Source: Candidatus Sulfotelmatobacter sp. (GTDB lineage Bacteria; Acidobacteriota; Terriglobia; Terriglobales; Acidobacteriaceae). From it: a stretch of 64,000 nucleotides of DNA. Every line of letters begins with the position of its first letter. Positions within the stretch are counted from its first letter, which is position 1. Position numbers and translations under genes: made by a program. Below the pieces are notes generated by a model that was not told the DNA's origin, searched no databases, and saw only the letters and a list, made by a program, of their open reading frames with translations. Shown piece by piece: positions 42,173 through 51,071 of this stretch. The stretch covers positions 1,302,001 through 1,366,000 of the forward strand of contig DASYBM010000004.1 of NCBI GenBank assembly GCA_036500765.1, given 5' to 3'.

Positions 42173-44218
42173 TTGGCGAAAGCGTCCAAGATACTTTTCT
42201 TTTTTCTTCTTTTTTCTCTTCAAGTTTTTGCAACCGAACCGCCGTCACCTCCGGTTTACGGAGTGCGCATGGAGCAGGCATGGATTCCGATGCCAGATGG
42301 AGTTCGCCTGGCTGCGACACTGTACATGCCGGATGGCGCGAAGCCGGGAGAAAAGTTCCCTGCCCTGCTGGAATACTTGCCGTATCGCAAGGACGATGGC
42401 ACGGCGGCAGGCGACTATCCCAAACATGCGTACTTCGCGCGGCGCGGGTATGTGAGCGTGCGCGTGGACATTCGCGGCTTTGGCGCCAGCGAAGGCGTTC
42501 CACCCGAGCGCGAATATTCCGAGCAAGAACAAACTGACGGCGCGCAGGTGATTGCCTGGCTCGCGCGGCATTCGTGGTCGAACGGCAACGTCGGCATGTT
42601 CGGCATTTCCTGGGGAGGGTTTACGGCGATGCAAATGGCCATGCGACATCCTCCGGCGTTGAAAGCGATTGTTGCCGTGCATGCGACAGCGGAGTTGTTT
42701 CATGATGATGTCCACTACGTCGACGGAATGGCACACGTGGACGAGTTTGAATTGAACATGGACATGGCCGAGGGCTGGGTGGGCGCTCCGGATTATTCGC
42801 TCGACGAAAAAGTTCTGGGACCGCGTTTCGACTCGCCGCCCTGGTCTCTGCTTTACTTGAAACATCAGCGTGATGGTGCGTTCTGGCGCGACCGCGTGCG
42901 CCCGCTCAACGAGATCACGACGCCGAGTTTTCTGATCGGCGGCCTGCAAGACGGCTATCGCGACAATATTCCCGACATGCTGATGAAGTCGAAGGCTCCG
43001 ATCAAAGCGATCGTCGGCCCATGGAATCATTCCTTTCCCAACGATGCGGATTTCGGGCCAAGAGTCGAATGGCGCGATCAGGCGGTACGCTGGTTCGATT
43101 ATTGGCTTAAAGGACGCGACACGGGGGTGCGGGATGATCCGCGCCTGGTAATTTACATGCAGCACTGGCATCCGCCGGATCCGAACTTGCCGGAAGTGCC
43201 GGGAGAGTGGCGTCGTGAGGATGTGTGGCCGCCGAAAGATGCAAAGGACACTGCGTTTTTCTTGCAGGGGAATCATACGCTCGATATTTCTGCCGGCGTT
43301 CAAGCGTCGCATCAGTTGAAATACATTCCAACCGTTGGTGTTGAGGCCGGATTCTGGTGGGGAGAGTTGTTGAGTGATCCGCGGCCGGTAGACGCGTTCA
43401 GCCTCGTCTACGATTCCGCTACGCTCGATCATGATGTGGCGATTCTTGGGCGACCGCACGCGCTGCTGCGCGCGTCGGCAAGCGCGCCGCTGGCAAACTG
43501 GTTTGCGCGGCTTTCTGATGTAGCTCCCGATGGCACGGTCACGCAGATCACTGGCGCTGGATTGAGTGGAGCACAACGCGAATCAAGGACCGATCCGCGC
43601 GATCTCGAGCCGGGCAAGGTTTATCCGCTGGACATCGAAATGCACCTGACTTCCTGGGTGTTTGCGAAAGGACATCGCATCCGAGTTGCTATTTCGAATG
43701 CATTGTGGCCGATGGTGCTGCCGACGCCGTACGCGATGACGACTTCACTCGAACTGGGCGGCGTCGATGGATCTCGCCTTGTGCTTCCGGTCGTTCCGCT
43801 GCGAGGCGCGGCGGCGCCCGAATTCTCTCCGCCTCAGCCATCCGAAGAGCGGACCGACATGAAAAGCGAGGGCTTCCCCTGGCCCGGCGAATGGACCGTG
43901 GAGCGCGATGAGGCTCGCCAGAAGACGACCGTGTACTGGAAAGGCAAAGATGGATATGAGTATCCGTGGGGGACGCAAAGTGACTTAGAGAATCTCACCT
44001 ATGAGGGCGACGACGCACACCCGGAAACCTGCTCGGTGCGGGGCGAAGCGGAGAGCACCTTCTCACTGAAGGGGCGCACGCTGGTGTGGCGGGGACATCT
44101 TCTGGTCACCACCGACCAAAAGAACTTTTACTACAAATACACGCGGGAGTTGCTGAAAGACGGGCAGATGATGAAATCGAAAACATGGCAGGAAACGATT
44201 CCGCGGGATCACCAGTGA
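42173..44218 (+). CDS. CocE/NonD family hydrolase, exported
   Basis: 681 residues from TTG 42173 (GGAG six bases upstream). Signal peptide: ILFFFLLFSLQVFATEPP. The S15/CocE alpha-beta hydrolase domain has the nucleophile serine in GMFGISWGGFTAMQMA, LPYRKDD near the start, RGFGASEG for the oxyanion region, and PFNHSFP-like PWNHSFPND with the catalytic His. A C-terminal jelly-roll domain (PX-Pro dipeptidyl-peptidase C type; MHLTSWVFAKGHRIRVAISN) follows. It acts on acyl esters, amides or X-Pro peptides; the substrate is unknown. It starts 36 bases after the regulator gene and is likely co-transcribed. Confidence 0.9.
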   Translation: MAKASKILFFFLLFSLQVFATEPPSPPVYGVRMEQAWIPMPDGVRLAATLYMPDGAKPGEKFPALLEYLPYRKDDGTAAGDYPKHAYFARRGYVSVRVDIRGFGASEGVPPEREYSEQEQTDGAQVIAWLARHSWSNGNVGMFGISWGGFTAMQMAMRHPPALKAIVAVHATAELFHDDVHYVDGMAHVDEFELNMDMAEGWVGAPDYSLDEKVLGPRFDSPPWSLLYLKHQRDGAFWRDRVRPLNEITTPSFLIGGLQDGYRDNIPDMLMKSKAPIKAIVGPWNHSFPNDADFGPRVEWRDQAVRWFDYWLKGRDTGVRDDPRLVIYMQHWHPPDPNLPEVPGEWRREDVWPPKDAKDTAFFLQGNHTLDISAGVQASHQLKYIPTVGVEAGFWWGELLSDPRPVDAFSLVYDSATLDHDVAILGRPHALLRASASAPLANWFARLSDVAPDGTVTQITGAGLSGAQRESRTDPRDLEPGKVYPLDIEMHLTSWVFAKGHRIRVAISNALWPMVLPTPYAMTTSLELGGVDGSRLVLPVVPLRGAAAPEFSPPQPSEERTDMKSEGFPWPGEWTVERDEARQKTTVYWKGKDGYEYPWGTQSDLENLTYEGDDAHPETCSVRGEAESTFSLKGRTLVWRGHLLVTTDQKNFYYKYTRELLKDGQMMKSKTWQETIPRDHQ

Positions 44219-44315
44219 GTGGGCGGCCATCATTCACCACGGAGACACGGAGAAAAGCCCTGTCTCTTTATTTCCAGTCTTCTCTGTGGCTCGGTGTCTC
44301 CGTGGTAAACAGGCC

Positions 44316-45461
44316 TTAAATCGCGACTGCTTGATCGGTCGGCGTAACCGACGGCGTCGGCGTTCCCTTTAGATCCGCTGCGAGCAACTGATGGAACAAC
44401 TGCTCTCCGGCTTCGCGGCGCACTGAGAGCCGGCCGGCGCCGTAAGCCCTCGACTTCAGGCCGCGCTGCACGTCTTCGCAAATGCCCAAGTCTTCGTCCT
44501 GCACTCGGTTGCCCACGTTTACCGACTCGGTGTTGTACGCCCGCCGCGCTTCGCTCACGTCGCCGAAATAAAAATCGAAGATCACGGTGCAGTGGTCGGC
44601 ATCCACGGGGATCACATAGTTAGTATCCATGTATCCCTCGTAACAATTGATCATGAGATTTGGATATTGCCAGAAATAACGGGCGCGATCGCCTTTACGC
44701 GTGGCGCCAGTCGCGGCGTCTTCGTCAGAGGCAACCATGGGGCTCGATTGCAGACAGTAGCGGTCTTCGTTCTCGATGGTGTATTGCTTATAGTCGAGCA
44801 CGGAGCTTAAGCCCTTATGCAGATGGGGCACGTGGTATCCGCCGTCGAGATAGTTGTCGACGTACACTTTCCAGTTGCAATGAATGTCGTAGCTTCTGCG
44901 GTCGAAGTAATGCAGCTTGCCGATGCCGAGTGGCGCGACGCGCTTCACCAGGCCACCAAGGAATTCTTCCAAGGAAGTTGCGTGAGGATCGAGATTTACG
45001 AAGACAAAGCATTCCCAGATTTCGACACGGATCGGAACCAGGCCATTCTCCGCGCGGTCAAAGTTCTGCACGCCATCGAATTCAGGCATGCCTTTGAGTG
45101 AGCCATCGAGACCATACTTCCAGCCGTGGTAAGGACATTGCAGAATCTCCGCTCGGCCGCAGGGCTGAGTCACGACCGCAGCGGCGTGGTGCCGGCAGAC
45201 GTTATAGAAGGCACGAAGCGTTCCGTCACTGCCGCGCACGATCATGATGGGCTCTCCTGCGAGACGCGTGGCGACGAAGTCCCCCGAGTCTTCCAACTGA
45301 TCGGTGCGGGCAACGAGTTGCCAGGTCTTACTGAAGACATTCAGCCGCTCGAGTTCGGCGATGCGCGGATCGACATACCAGGGAGCCGGGATGGTCGAAG
45401 CCTCCGAGAGTGGGGCTCGATCGTTGTAGCTGGAAAGAATCTGCTCGACGGAGGTTTGCAT
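44316..45461 (-). CDS. Rieske non-heme iron oxygenase, alpha subunit
   Basis: 381 residues. Rieske [2Fe-2S] ligands: Cys-His in YNVCRHHAAAV and Cys-His in LQCPYHGWKYG. Mononuclear iron site: NWKVYVDNYLDGGYHVPHLH with the two histidines, and a late aspartate region. The start WYVDPRIAELERLNVFSKTW and the overall form resemble choline or glycine-betaine monooxygenase-type enzymes, which hydroxylate or demethylate quaternary amines. It needs a reductase, which is not seen nearby. It lies 84 bases after the TetR gene on the same strand, and opposite to an FAD oxidoreductase and a methyltransferase gene that fit betaine-type breakdown. Confidence 0.88.
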   Translation of the reverse strand: MQTSVEQILSSYNDRAPLSEASTIPAPWYVDPRIAELERLNVFSKTWQLVARTDQLEDSGDFVATRLAGEPIMIVRGSDGTLRAFYNVCRHHAAAVVTQPCGRAEILQCPYHGWKYGLDGSLKGMPEFDGVQNFDRAENGLVPIRVEIWECFVFVNLDPHATSLEEFLGGLVKRVAPLGIGKLHYFDRRSYDIHCNWKVYVDNYLDGGYHVPHLHKGLSSVLDYKQYTIENEDRYCLQSSPMVASDEDAATGATRKGDRARYFWQYPNLMINCYEGYMDTNYVIPVDADHCTVIFDFYFGDVSEARRAYNTESVNVGNRVQDEDLGICEDVQRGLKSRAYGAGRLSVRREAGEQLFHQLLAADLKGTPTPSVTPTDQAVAI

Positions 45462-45545
45462 GTTTATGGTCTCGGAGGGATAGCGAACTTCACTTTTAAT
45501 CTACAACAAATTGCGAACAATATAATTCTGCGAGCGATTGCCAAT

Positions 45546-46277
45546 CTAGCGGCGACGATCGCGGCGTATTTGCGGACGAGCGGCGGATGCGGGTTCTGGC
45601 TCGCCAATCGCCCGCTTCAGCACATCCAGAAACTGCTGGATTCTGGCTTCCTTCTTTTCGGCCCGTTCACCCTGGCGGCGGAATAAGCCGGGATCGAGTT
45701 CCGCCGTCAGCAACGCGTCCTGGAAGCGTTCCATCATCCAATCGACGATCGAAACGATCATCTCGATGTCCATGTCCTTGCGCAGTTCGCGGCGCTCCAG
45801 GCCGAAGCGGACAAAACTTACCGTGCCATAAGGATCTTCACTGATGAGGAAGTGGTTGATTTCGCGCTTCAGAACGAGATCGGTGCCGTAATTTCCGAGC
45901 AGCGAAATCCGATATGGAATCCAATCCTCGTGCACCAAATGTTCGGTGCGCACCAGCCAATAGCGCAGTACTTCGAAGAAACCAGCCTCGCGAATTTCAG
46001 CGGGGGCGTCCAGATATTTGGCGAAAGAACGGACAGAGCGTTTATAGACTTCGAAGAAAAGCCCGTCTTTGCTGCCGAAATGCTGAAAAATCGAGCCTTT
46101 AGCGATGCCGAGGGCGATGGCGATGTCGCCGACGCGGGCGGCGTGATAACCGTGTTCGGCAAAATGTTGGGTAGCGGCGTCGATGATGCGGCTGCGCTTG
46201 GCCTCCGAGCGCGGGCGCGTTGGGGCCTGGCGTTGGTAGAGCGGCGGCGTGGCGCGATTGCTGGCGATTCCCGGCAT
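45546..46277 (-). CDS. TetR family transcriptional regulator
   Basis: 243 residues. The HTH region RSRIIDAATQHFAEHGYHAA then RVGDIAIALGIAKGSIFQHF and SKDGLFFEVYK is typical TetR. The C-terminal ligand domain is unassigned and ends in a basic tail. A TTGAAA-17-TATGCT promoter and a 13-bp palindrome lie just before it, and a matching palindrome precedes the divergent oxidoreductase gene. The regulator probably represses both itself and its neighbours, and is released by the pathway substrate or product. Confidence 0.9.
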   Translation of the reverse strand: MPGIASNRATPPLYQRQAPTRPRSEAKRSRIIDAATQHFAEHGYHAARVGDIAIALGIAKGSIFQHFGSKDGLFFEVYKRSVRSFAKYLDAPAEIREAGFFEVLRYWLVRTEHLVHEDWIPYRISLLGNYGTDLVLKREINHFLISEDPYGTVSFVRFGLERRELRKDMDIEMIVSIVDWMMERFQDALLTAELDPGLFRRQGERAEKKEARIQQFLDVLKRAIGEPEPASAARPQIRRDRRR

Positions 46278-46287
46278 AAATATTTAA

Positions 46288-46300
46288 TGACTACAAGTCA
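46288..46300. promoter_or_regulatory. Operator 1, TGACTACAAGTCA
   Basis: Perfect 5-bp arms TGACT/AGTCA. On the minus strand the wider match is TTCGTGACTTGTAGTCA. It sits at the predicted transcription start of the tetR gene, 11 bases upstream of its ATG. Probable TetR binding site. Confidence 0.7.
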
Positions 46301-46304
46301 CGAA

Positions 46305-46333
46305 AGCATACCGGACGGCGATCGCGATTTCAA
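46305..46333 (-). promoter_or_regulatory. Promoter of the tetR-Rieske operon
   Basis: Minus strand: -35 TTGAAA (46333-46328), 17-base spacer, -10 TATGCT (46310-46305). The start point would fall inside operator 1, as expected for repression. Confidence 0.6.
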
Positions 46334-46385
46334 CTTCATTTTCAGCGCCATCTACGATAGTGTAGTTCGGTTCTGGATTCACTTC

Positions 46386-48023
46386 GTGACTTTAAGTCAA
46401 ACTAGAAACAGGACGATTTACGACGCCATCGTCGTCGGCGGAGGGCACAACGGACTTACTGCGGCGGCGTACCTGGCGCGAGCCGGACTCACAACGCTCG
46501 TGCTGGAGCGGCGCGAAATTGTTGGCGGATGTTGTGTGACTGAGGAAATCGCGCCCGGATGCCGCGTCTCCACCACTTCCTATGTTGCCAGCATGCTGCG
46601 GCCCGAGGTGATTTCAGAATTGCAGTTGGCCAATTATGGACTGCGCATGGTTCCCTGCGATCCGGCGATTCAGGTTCCTTTTCCAGACGGTCATGTTGTG
46701 CCGTGGTGGGTTGACCGCGAGCGGGCGCGGGAGGAATTCTCAAAGATTTCCGCAAAAGATGCAGCACGCTTTGTGCAAGTCGACGATCAACTGAAAAAGC
46801 TGGCACGCTACTTGCAGCCATTTTTTATGCAGCCTCCGCCGGAGATCGACACGTCAACGATGAGGGGATGGACGGACTTATTCCGAGTCGGCAGACGCTT
46901 TCGCGGAATATCGGGCGCGGAGATTTCGCAGCTCGTCTCTTTCCTCACCGGCAGCCTTGGCGAATTTCTCGATCACAACTACGAATCCGAGAAAATGAAG
47001 ACCATGTTTTTGGCCAATAACGTATACGGCAAACATGGCGGACCGTATCAGCCGGGAACGGCCATTGGGCTGCTTTTTCATCTACTGAGCGGCGGAGAGC
47101 ACCAACAGCAAGGCTTTTACGGACATGTAATGGGAGGAATGGGGTCGATTACACAGGCGCTGGCTGCGTCTGGGAAAAAGCTGGGAGTGGAGATTCGGAC
47201 GTCGGCGGTGGTGGCACGCATCGAGGTGCGCGATGGCCGCGCGCGCAGCGTGATATTGGCAGACGGCACTGAACTCCGCGCCCGCATGGTTCTCTCGAAC
47301 GCCGATCCGAAGCGAACTTTCCTCGGACTGATCGACTCGAAAGAACTGCCCGAAGATTTTCTTTTTTCCGTTCGCGGCATCAAGATGCAGGGGCCGTGCG
47401 CAAAAGTAAATATGGTGCTGGCAGAAGAGCCGAGGTTCACCGGGACCTCTCCAACCGCGACCGCTCTGGAGCGTACGTTCTATACGCTGGTTCCTTCGCT
47501 TGCGTTCGCCGAGCGCTGCTACGACATTGCGAAGTTTGGTGAGATCCCTGAAGAACTGTGGATTGACTGCGTCGTGTCGTCGAACGCAGATGATTCGCTG
47601 GCGCCTCCGGGCAAGCACATTCTTACTTGCTTTGTGCAGTACGTTCCCTACCACTTGCGGGAAGGCCACTGGGACGAGAAGCGCGAACTGCTGGGCGATC
47701 GCGTAGTCAAAAAAATCGCCGAGTACGCACCCAATGTTCCCGGCGCGATCGTGGCGCGGCAGGTGCTGACTCCGCTCGATCTGGAGCGCACCTACGGCTT
47801 GACCGAAGGCAATATTTTTCATGGTGATCTGCGGCTGGAACAACTTTTCTTTATGCGGCCCGTACCGGGCTGGTCGCAGTATCGAACTCCCATTGACGGT
47901 CTTTACTTGTGTGGAGCGGGGGCTCATCCCGGTGGCGGCGTTACTGGTGCGCCAGGTCGGAATGCGGCGCATCAGGCTCTGCGCGATTGGAAGAAGGGAC
48001 GATTGCAGGAAGCGGCGGCGTGA
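46386..48023 (+). CDS. FAD-dependent oxidoreductase (PYROXD2 / phytoene-desaturase-like)
   Basis: 545 residues from GTG 46386. FAD-binding start IYDAIVVGGGHNGLTAAAYL with VLERREIVGGCCVTEE. The long middle follows the PYROXD2 / CrtI-like family (NVYGKHGGPYQPGTAIGLLFHLL, GHVMGGMGSITQALAASGKK). The closing FAD motif is LYLCGAGAHPGGGVTGAPGR. It oxidises a C-C or C-N bond with FAD; the true substrate is unknown. An in-frame ATG at 46287 would add 33 residues read through operator DNA, so GTG 46386 is preferred, giving the usual short lead before the FAD strand. It is co-directional with the methyltransferase gene 26 bases downstream. Confidence 0.85.
   Translation: MTLSQTRNRTIYDAIVVGGGHNGLTAAAYLARAGLTTLVLERREIVGGCCVTEEIAPGCRVSTTSYVASMLRPEVISELQLANYGLRMVPCDPAIQVPFPDGHVVPWWVDRERAREEFSKISAKDAARFVQVDDQLKKLARYLQPFFMQPPPEIDTSTMRGWTDLFRVGRRFRGISGAEISQLVSFLTGSLGEFLDHNYESEKMKTMFLANNVYGKHGGPYQPGTAIGLLFHLLSGGEHQQQGFYGHVMGGMGSITQALAASGKKLGVEIRTSAVVARIEVRDGRARSVILADGTELRARMVLSNADPKRTFLGLIDSKELPEDFLFSVRGIKMQGPCAKVNMVLAEEPRFTGTSPTATALERTFYTLVPSLAFAERCYDIAKFGEIPEELWIDCVVSSNADDSLAPPGKHILTCFVQYVPYHLREGHWDEKRELLGDRVVKKIAEYAPNVPGAIVARQVLTPLDLERTYGLTEGNIFHGDLRLEQLFFMRPVPGWSQYRTPIDGLYLCGAGAHPGGGVTGAPGRNAAHQALRDWKKGRLQEAAA
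46387..46399. promoter_or_regulatory. Operator 2, TGACTTTAAGTCA
   Basis: Same TGACT/AGTCA palindrome as operator 1, in the wider context TTCGTGACTTTAAGTCA on the plus strand. It overlaps the likely start of the FAD oxidoreductase gene. The two sites are about 100 bases apart and mirror each other. Confidence 0.7.
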
Positions 48024-48049
48024 CATCTGCTTACCACTCAGGAGCAAGC

Positions 48050-49045
48050 ATGAACATGAAAAAGAAAGGCATTCTCGATCGCTTGAAAGACGGCCCCGTA
48101 TTGGGCGACGGCGGCTACCTACTGGAACTGGAAAAGCGCGGATGGGTACGCGCGGGTCCGTTCACGCCGGAGGTGGCGCTGACGTATCCGGCGGCTCTGC
48201 GCGAGTTGCACATTGAGTTTCGCGAAGCCGGCGCTGAGGTTTTGCAGGCGCTTACTTTTTATGCGAGCCGCGACAAACTGGCTACCGTCGGTTTGGAGAA
48301 CCGGTTGGAAGAGCTGAATCGCTCGGCGGTCCGAGTGGCCCGTGAGGCTGCGGGCGATCAATGCCTGGTCGCGGGCAACATCAGCCTGACATGGATGTAC
48401 GAGCCTGGCAGCGCTTCAGCGGCCGATCGGGTGAGGCAGACGTTCGATGAACAACTCGCCGTTCAGGTCGACGAGGGCGTCGACTTCATTATTGGAGAGA
48501 CATTTTCCTGGCTGGGCGAAGCTCTGATCGCGGTGGAGCGCGCAAAGCGGACGGGCTTACCCGCAATGGTCACGATCTGTTTTGAAAATAAAGGTGAGAC
48601 CGCCGAAGGCACCAATGCCGCCGACGCCGCGAAGACTTTGTTCGACGCAGGAGCGGACATTGTCGGCATGAATTGCCTGCGCCCGCCGCAGCATATTCTT
48701 GGACCGATGGAGCAAATGCGTAAAGCCGTTTCAGGATATCTTGCGTGCCAACCGGTCGCTTATCGCACGCCGAAAGACCAACCCGACTTTACCAGTCTGC
48801 CGCAATTTCCGTATGCGTTGGATCCTCTGCAACTCACGCGGAAAGATATGGCCGAGTACGCCCTACAGGCGCGCGACCTGGGAATCAACTACATCGGCGC
48901 ATGCTGCGGAACCGTGGCCATGCACATTCGCGAGATGGCGCGGGTGCTGAACAAATTGCCGGAAGACTCGCGCATCTGGAAAAAGGGCGGCGAGAAACCG
49001 ATGTCGGGATACGAATACTACGATCACGACAACATGAAAGTGTAG
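48050..49045 (+). CDS. Homocysteine S-methyltransferase / BHMT-like protein
   Basis: 331 residues from ATG 48050, with GGAG upstream. Fold motifs: ILDRLKDGPVLGDGGYLLEL at the start, EAGAEVLQALTFYASRDKL, VAGNISLTWM. The zinc-binding cysteines of the family are visible: Cys in VGMNCLRPP and the pair in YIGACCGTV. Betaine-homocysteine methyltransferases move a methyl group from glycine betaine to homocysteine. Its position behind the FAD enzyme and opposite the Rieske oxygenase supports work on an N-methylated compound, but methyl donors other than betaine are possible. Confidence 0.85.
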   Translation: MNMKKKGILDRLKDGPVLGDGGYLLELEKRGWVRAGPFTPEVALTYPAALRELHIEFREAGAEVLQALTFYASRDKLATVGLENRLEELNRSAVRVAREAAGDQCLVAGNISLTWMYEPGSASAADRVRQTFDEQLAVQVDEGVDFIIGETFSWLGEALIAVERAKRTGLPAMVTICFENKGETAEGTNAADAAKTLFDAGADIVGMNCLRPPQHILGPMEQMRKAVSGYLACQPVAYRTPKDQPDFTSLPQFPYALDPLQLTRKDMAEYALQARDLGINYIGACCGTVAMHIREMARVLNKLPEDSRIWKKGGEKPMSGYEYYDHDNMKV

Positions 49046-49121
49046 CTAACCCTACGAATCCATGCGGGCTCCGGCATGAGCCATGAGCCCGCAGTCTACC
49101 TGTTCGTCGTTGAAGCTTTGC

Positions 49122-49745
49122 CTATCCCACCTTGCGCGCATCGGGCTCGACCGCATGAACCAGCGGCATATCGACCAGGTGCTCGCTCAGGAACCACGCC
49201 TGCAATTCGTTGGGACGGAGAACGTCGCTAATCACGAGATCGTTCGTGCCGTCATCGCCCAGGTCATCCGCGCGTCTGGCGAGTTCCCGGCAGTGGCCGA
49301 TAATGATCTGATGCGCGTCCAACAGCCGCGAGATCTGCACTGGCACTTCTTCCCTGCCGCGCGGCGGACGTTCAATGCGCGTGGTCTCCGCGATATCGGC
49401 GGCCATGGCGAGAGAGACTCCACCGAGCAACTGAATGCGCTCGGCAATCTCGTCAACAATCTCCACTTGCTCGCCGAAGTGCTTGTCGAAGAGCAGATGC
49501 AGTTGATAGAACGTTGGTCCCGCGACCTGCCAGTGCGACTTCTTGTAAAGATCGCGTAAGGTGATGCTGTCGGCGAGCAACAGATTCAGTTGCTCGGTCA
49601 TTTCCAGACGCACCGGCTCTTCTAACTCGAGCGGCAGCGCATGGGAGACCGTCCCGTACGCTTGAATTTCAGCGGCATGCTGGTGAATCCGGGGCTGTGC
49701 GGTAATGGTAGTGTTACGGCCGGCGGGGACTTCTTTCTTCGCCAT
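49122..49745 (-). CDS. dps: Dps family ferritin-like DNA protection protein
   Basis: 207 residues. The Dps ferroxidase region is clear: LRDLYKKSHWQVAGPTFYQL with LHLLFDKHFGEQVEIVDEIA gives the His, Asp and Glu ligands shared between subunits. DLVISDVLRPNELQAWFLSEHL is the last helix of the fold. It should form a 12-subunit shell that stores iron and uses peroxide, protecting DNA. The N-terminal 40 residues are a longer tail than usual and the C-terminus (DARKVG) is short. Confidence 0.88.
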   Translation of the reverse strand: MAKKEVPAGRNTTITAQPRIHQHAAEIQAYGTVSHALPLELEEPVRLEMTEQLNLLLADSITLRDLYKKSHWQVAGPTFYQLHLLFDKHFGEQVEIVDEIAERIQLLGGVSLAMAADIAETTRIERPPRGREEVPVQISRLLDAHQIIIGHCRELARRADDLGDDGTNDLVISDVLRPNELQAWFLSEHLVDMPLVHAVEPDARKVG

Positions 49746-50003
49746 AGCGGACCCTCCTGATTTTTCGCGACTGGTGCTGCGCTTGCTGGGAACGCCGGTT
49801 CCATCGGCGCTCCAGGCAACACCGCTTGGATGCCACGAACGTTAACAGGATGCTTCAGTTTTTTGCAAGTTTGGGGCGCCACCATCCAACCACCAGAGCT
49901 TGCAAGCGGGTAAGACGATAATTTGCCCGGATTCGAGAAAGTACGCGGATGAATCTTCGGTTACGAGATCCGCAAGCCATAAGGGACCGGCGCAGAAGGC
50001 AGT

Positions 50004-50032
50004 TTGACGGCACTGGCCACCGTTGCTATGAT
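50004..50032 (+). promoter_or_regulatory. tRNA promoter
   Basis: -35 TTGACG (50004-50009), 17-base spacer, -10 TATGAT (50027-50032). It ends five bases before the mature tRNA 5' end, so the transcript should have almost no leader. Confidence 0.7.
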
Positions 50033-50037
50033 CGAAA

Positions 50038-50114
<77 letters not shown>

Positions 50115-50172
50115 ACGCAATCATAAGGTTACGGGCAATTGGGCACTTGTAACGACTGTCCAAAAACTGTCC

Positions 50173-50207
50173 AAATAAGGGGAACTGCCATACAGTTCCC
50201 CTTATTT
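50173..50207 (+). terminator. Terminator after tRNA-fMet
   Basis: 15-bp perfect stem (AAATAAGGGGAACTG / CAGTTCCCCTTATTT, loop CCATA), A/T-rich at the base. It begins 58 bases after the tRNA and can serve the tRNA transcript. ACTGTCCAAA is duplicated just before it. Confidence 0.75.
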
Positions 50208-50352
50208 ATTGGCACGCGAACCAACTGCCGACTAGCCGACAACCCTTCTTTTGGGGGGTACTTCCCAGCTTGCCCGTGATCCAGGAGTTTCTGGAATTGA
50301 TTCGCACAAGCCGGCTTCAGCCCCGCTGGATTCGCCCCGGAAGGATTACGAG

Positions 50353-50955
50353 ATGCGCAAAGGTTTTACAAGAAAACCACAAGCGGACGAGCCCGCGACG
50401 CCAGTCAAGAACTACATAACGCCGAGTGGGCTCGAGCGCCTCAAAGATGAGCACCGGTTTCTGCTCACCAGGGAACGCCCCGCCGTGACGGAAGTGGTGG
50501 CGTGGGCTGCCAGCAATGGCGATCGCAGCGACAACGCCGACTATCGGTACGGCAAGCGGCGGCTGCGGCAGATCGATGGGCGGATTCGCTTTCTCACCAA
50601 GCGAATCGAAGCCGCGGAAGTGGTGGACCCGGAAGCTCCGAGATCTGGCCAAGCGGCGACGAAGGCCTTCTTCGGAGCAACCGTGCGCTATGCCAATGCC
50701 GCGGGAGTGGAGCGAGTGGTGAGCATCGTAGGCACTGACGAGATCGATCTCGACCGCAACCACATCAGTTGGGTGTCACCGCTGGGGCGCGCATTGATGA
50801 AGTCGGCAGCGGGTGACAGCGTAGTCCTTCAACTGCCGGGTGGTACAGAAAACCTCACCGTCTTGAATGTATGTTACGAGCGCATCGCTGTGGAACCGTT
50901 CCGTGAACCAGCTGGATCCGAGGCCGCGGCAAAGGGACTTCCTCGCAGAGGGTAA
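50353..50955 (+). CDS. greB: GreB-type transcription elongation factor
   Basis: 200 residues from ATG 50353 (GAAGGAT upstream). N-terminal coiled coil with YITPSGLERLKDEHRFLLTRERP, then AASNGDRSDNADYRYGKRRL with the acidic tip residues (the D/N-D-x-D-N form), and RRLRQIDGRIRFLTKRI. The C-terminal FKBP-like domain includes GATVRYANAAGVERVVSIVG and ISWVSPLGRALMKSAAGDSV. It binds RNA polymerase and stimulates cleavage of backtracked RNA. The end of this gene and the following bases are repeated at 60987-61137. Confidence 0.9.
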   Translation: MRKGFTRKPQADEPATPVKNYITPSGLERLKDEHRFLLTRERPAVTEVVAWAASNGDRSDNADYRYGKRRLRQIDGRIRFLTKRIEAAEVVDPEAPRSGQAATKAFFGATVRYANAAGVERVVSIVGTDEIDLDRNHISWVSPLGRALMKSAAGDSVVLQLPGGTENLTVLNVCYERIAVEPFREPAGSEAAAKGLPRRG

Positions 50956-51034
50956 TCCGGCTGGCGAAGGTTGGCGAGGCGACACGGGAGCAGGTTTCGT
51001 CCGTCCCCGCGTTTCTGTGTCCCGCGTTTCCCAG
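50871..51034. repeat. greB-tail direct repeat, copy A (resident)
   Basis: Covers the last about 85 bases of greB and about 80 bases beyond. Matches 60987-61137 over its whole length (blocks CGCATCGCTGTGGAACCGTT, GAACCAGCTGGAT, GGCAAAGGGACTTCCTCGC, GCGAGGC..ACACGGG). Its last 60 bases also match 54349-54404. Confidence 0.85.
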
Positions 51035-51071
51035 AAGACGGAGTGACTCCCAGACGCAGCGTCATAGGTAA

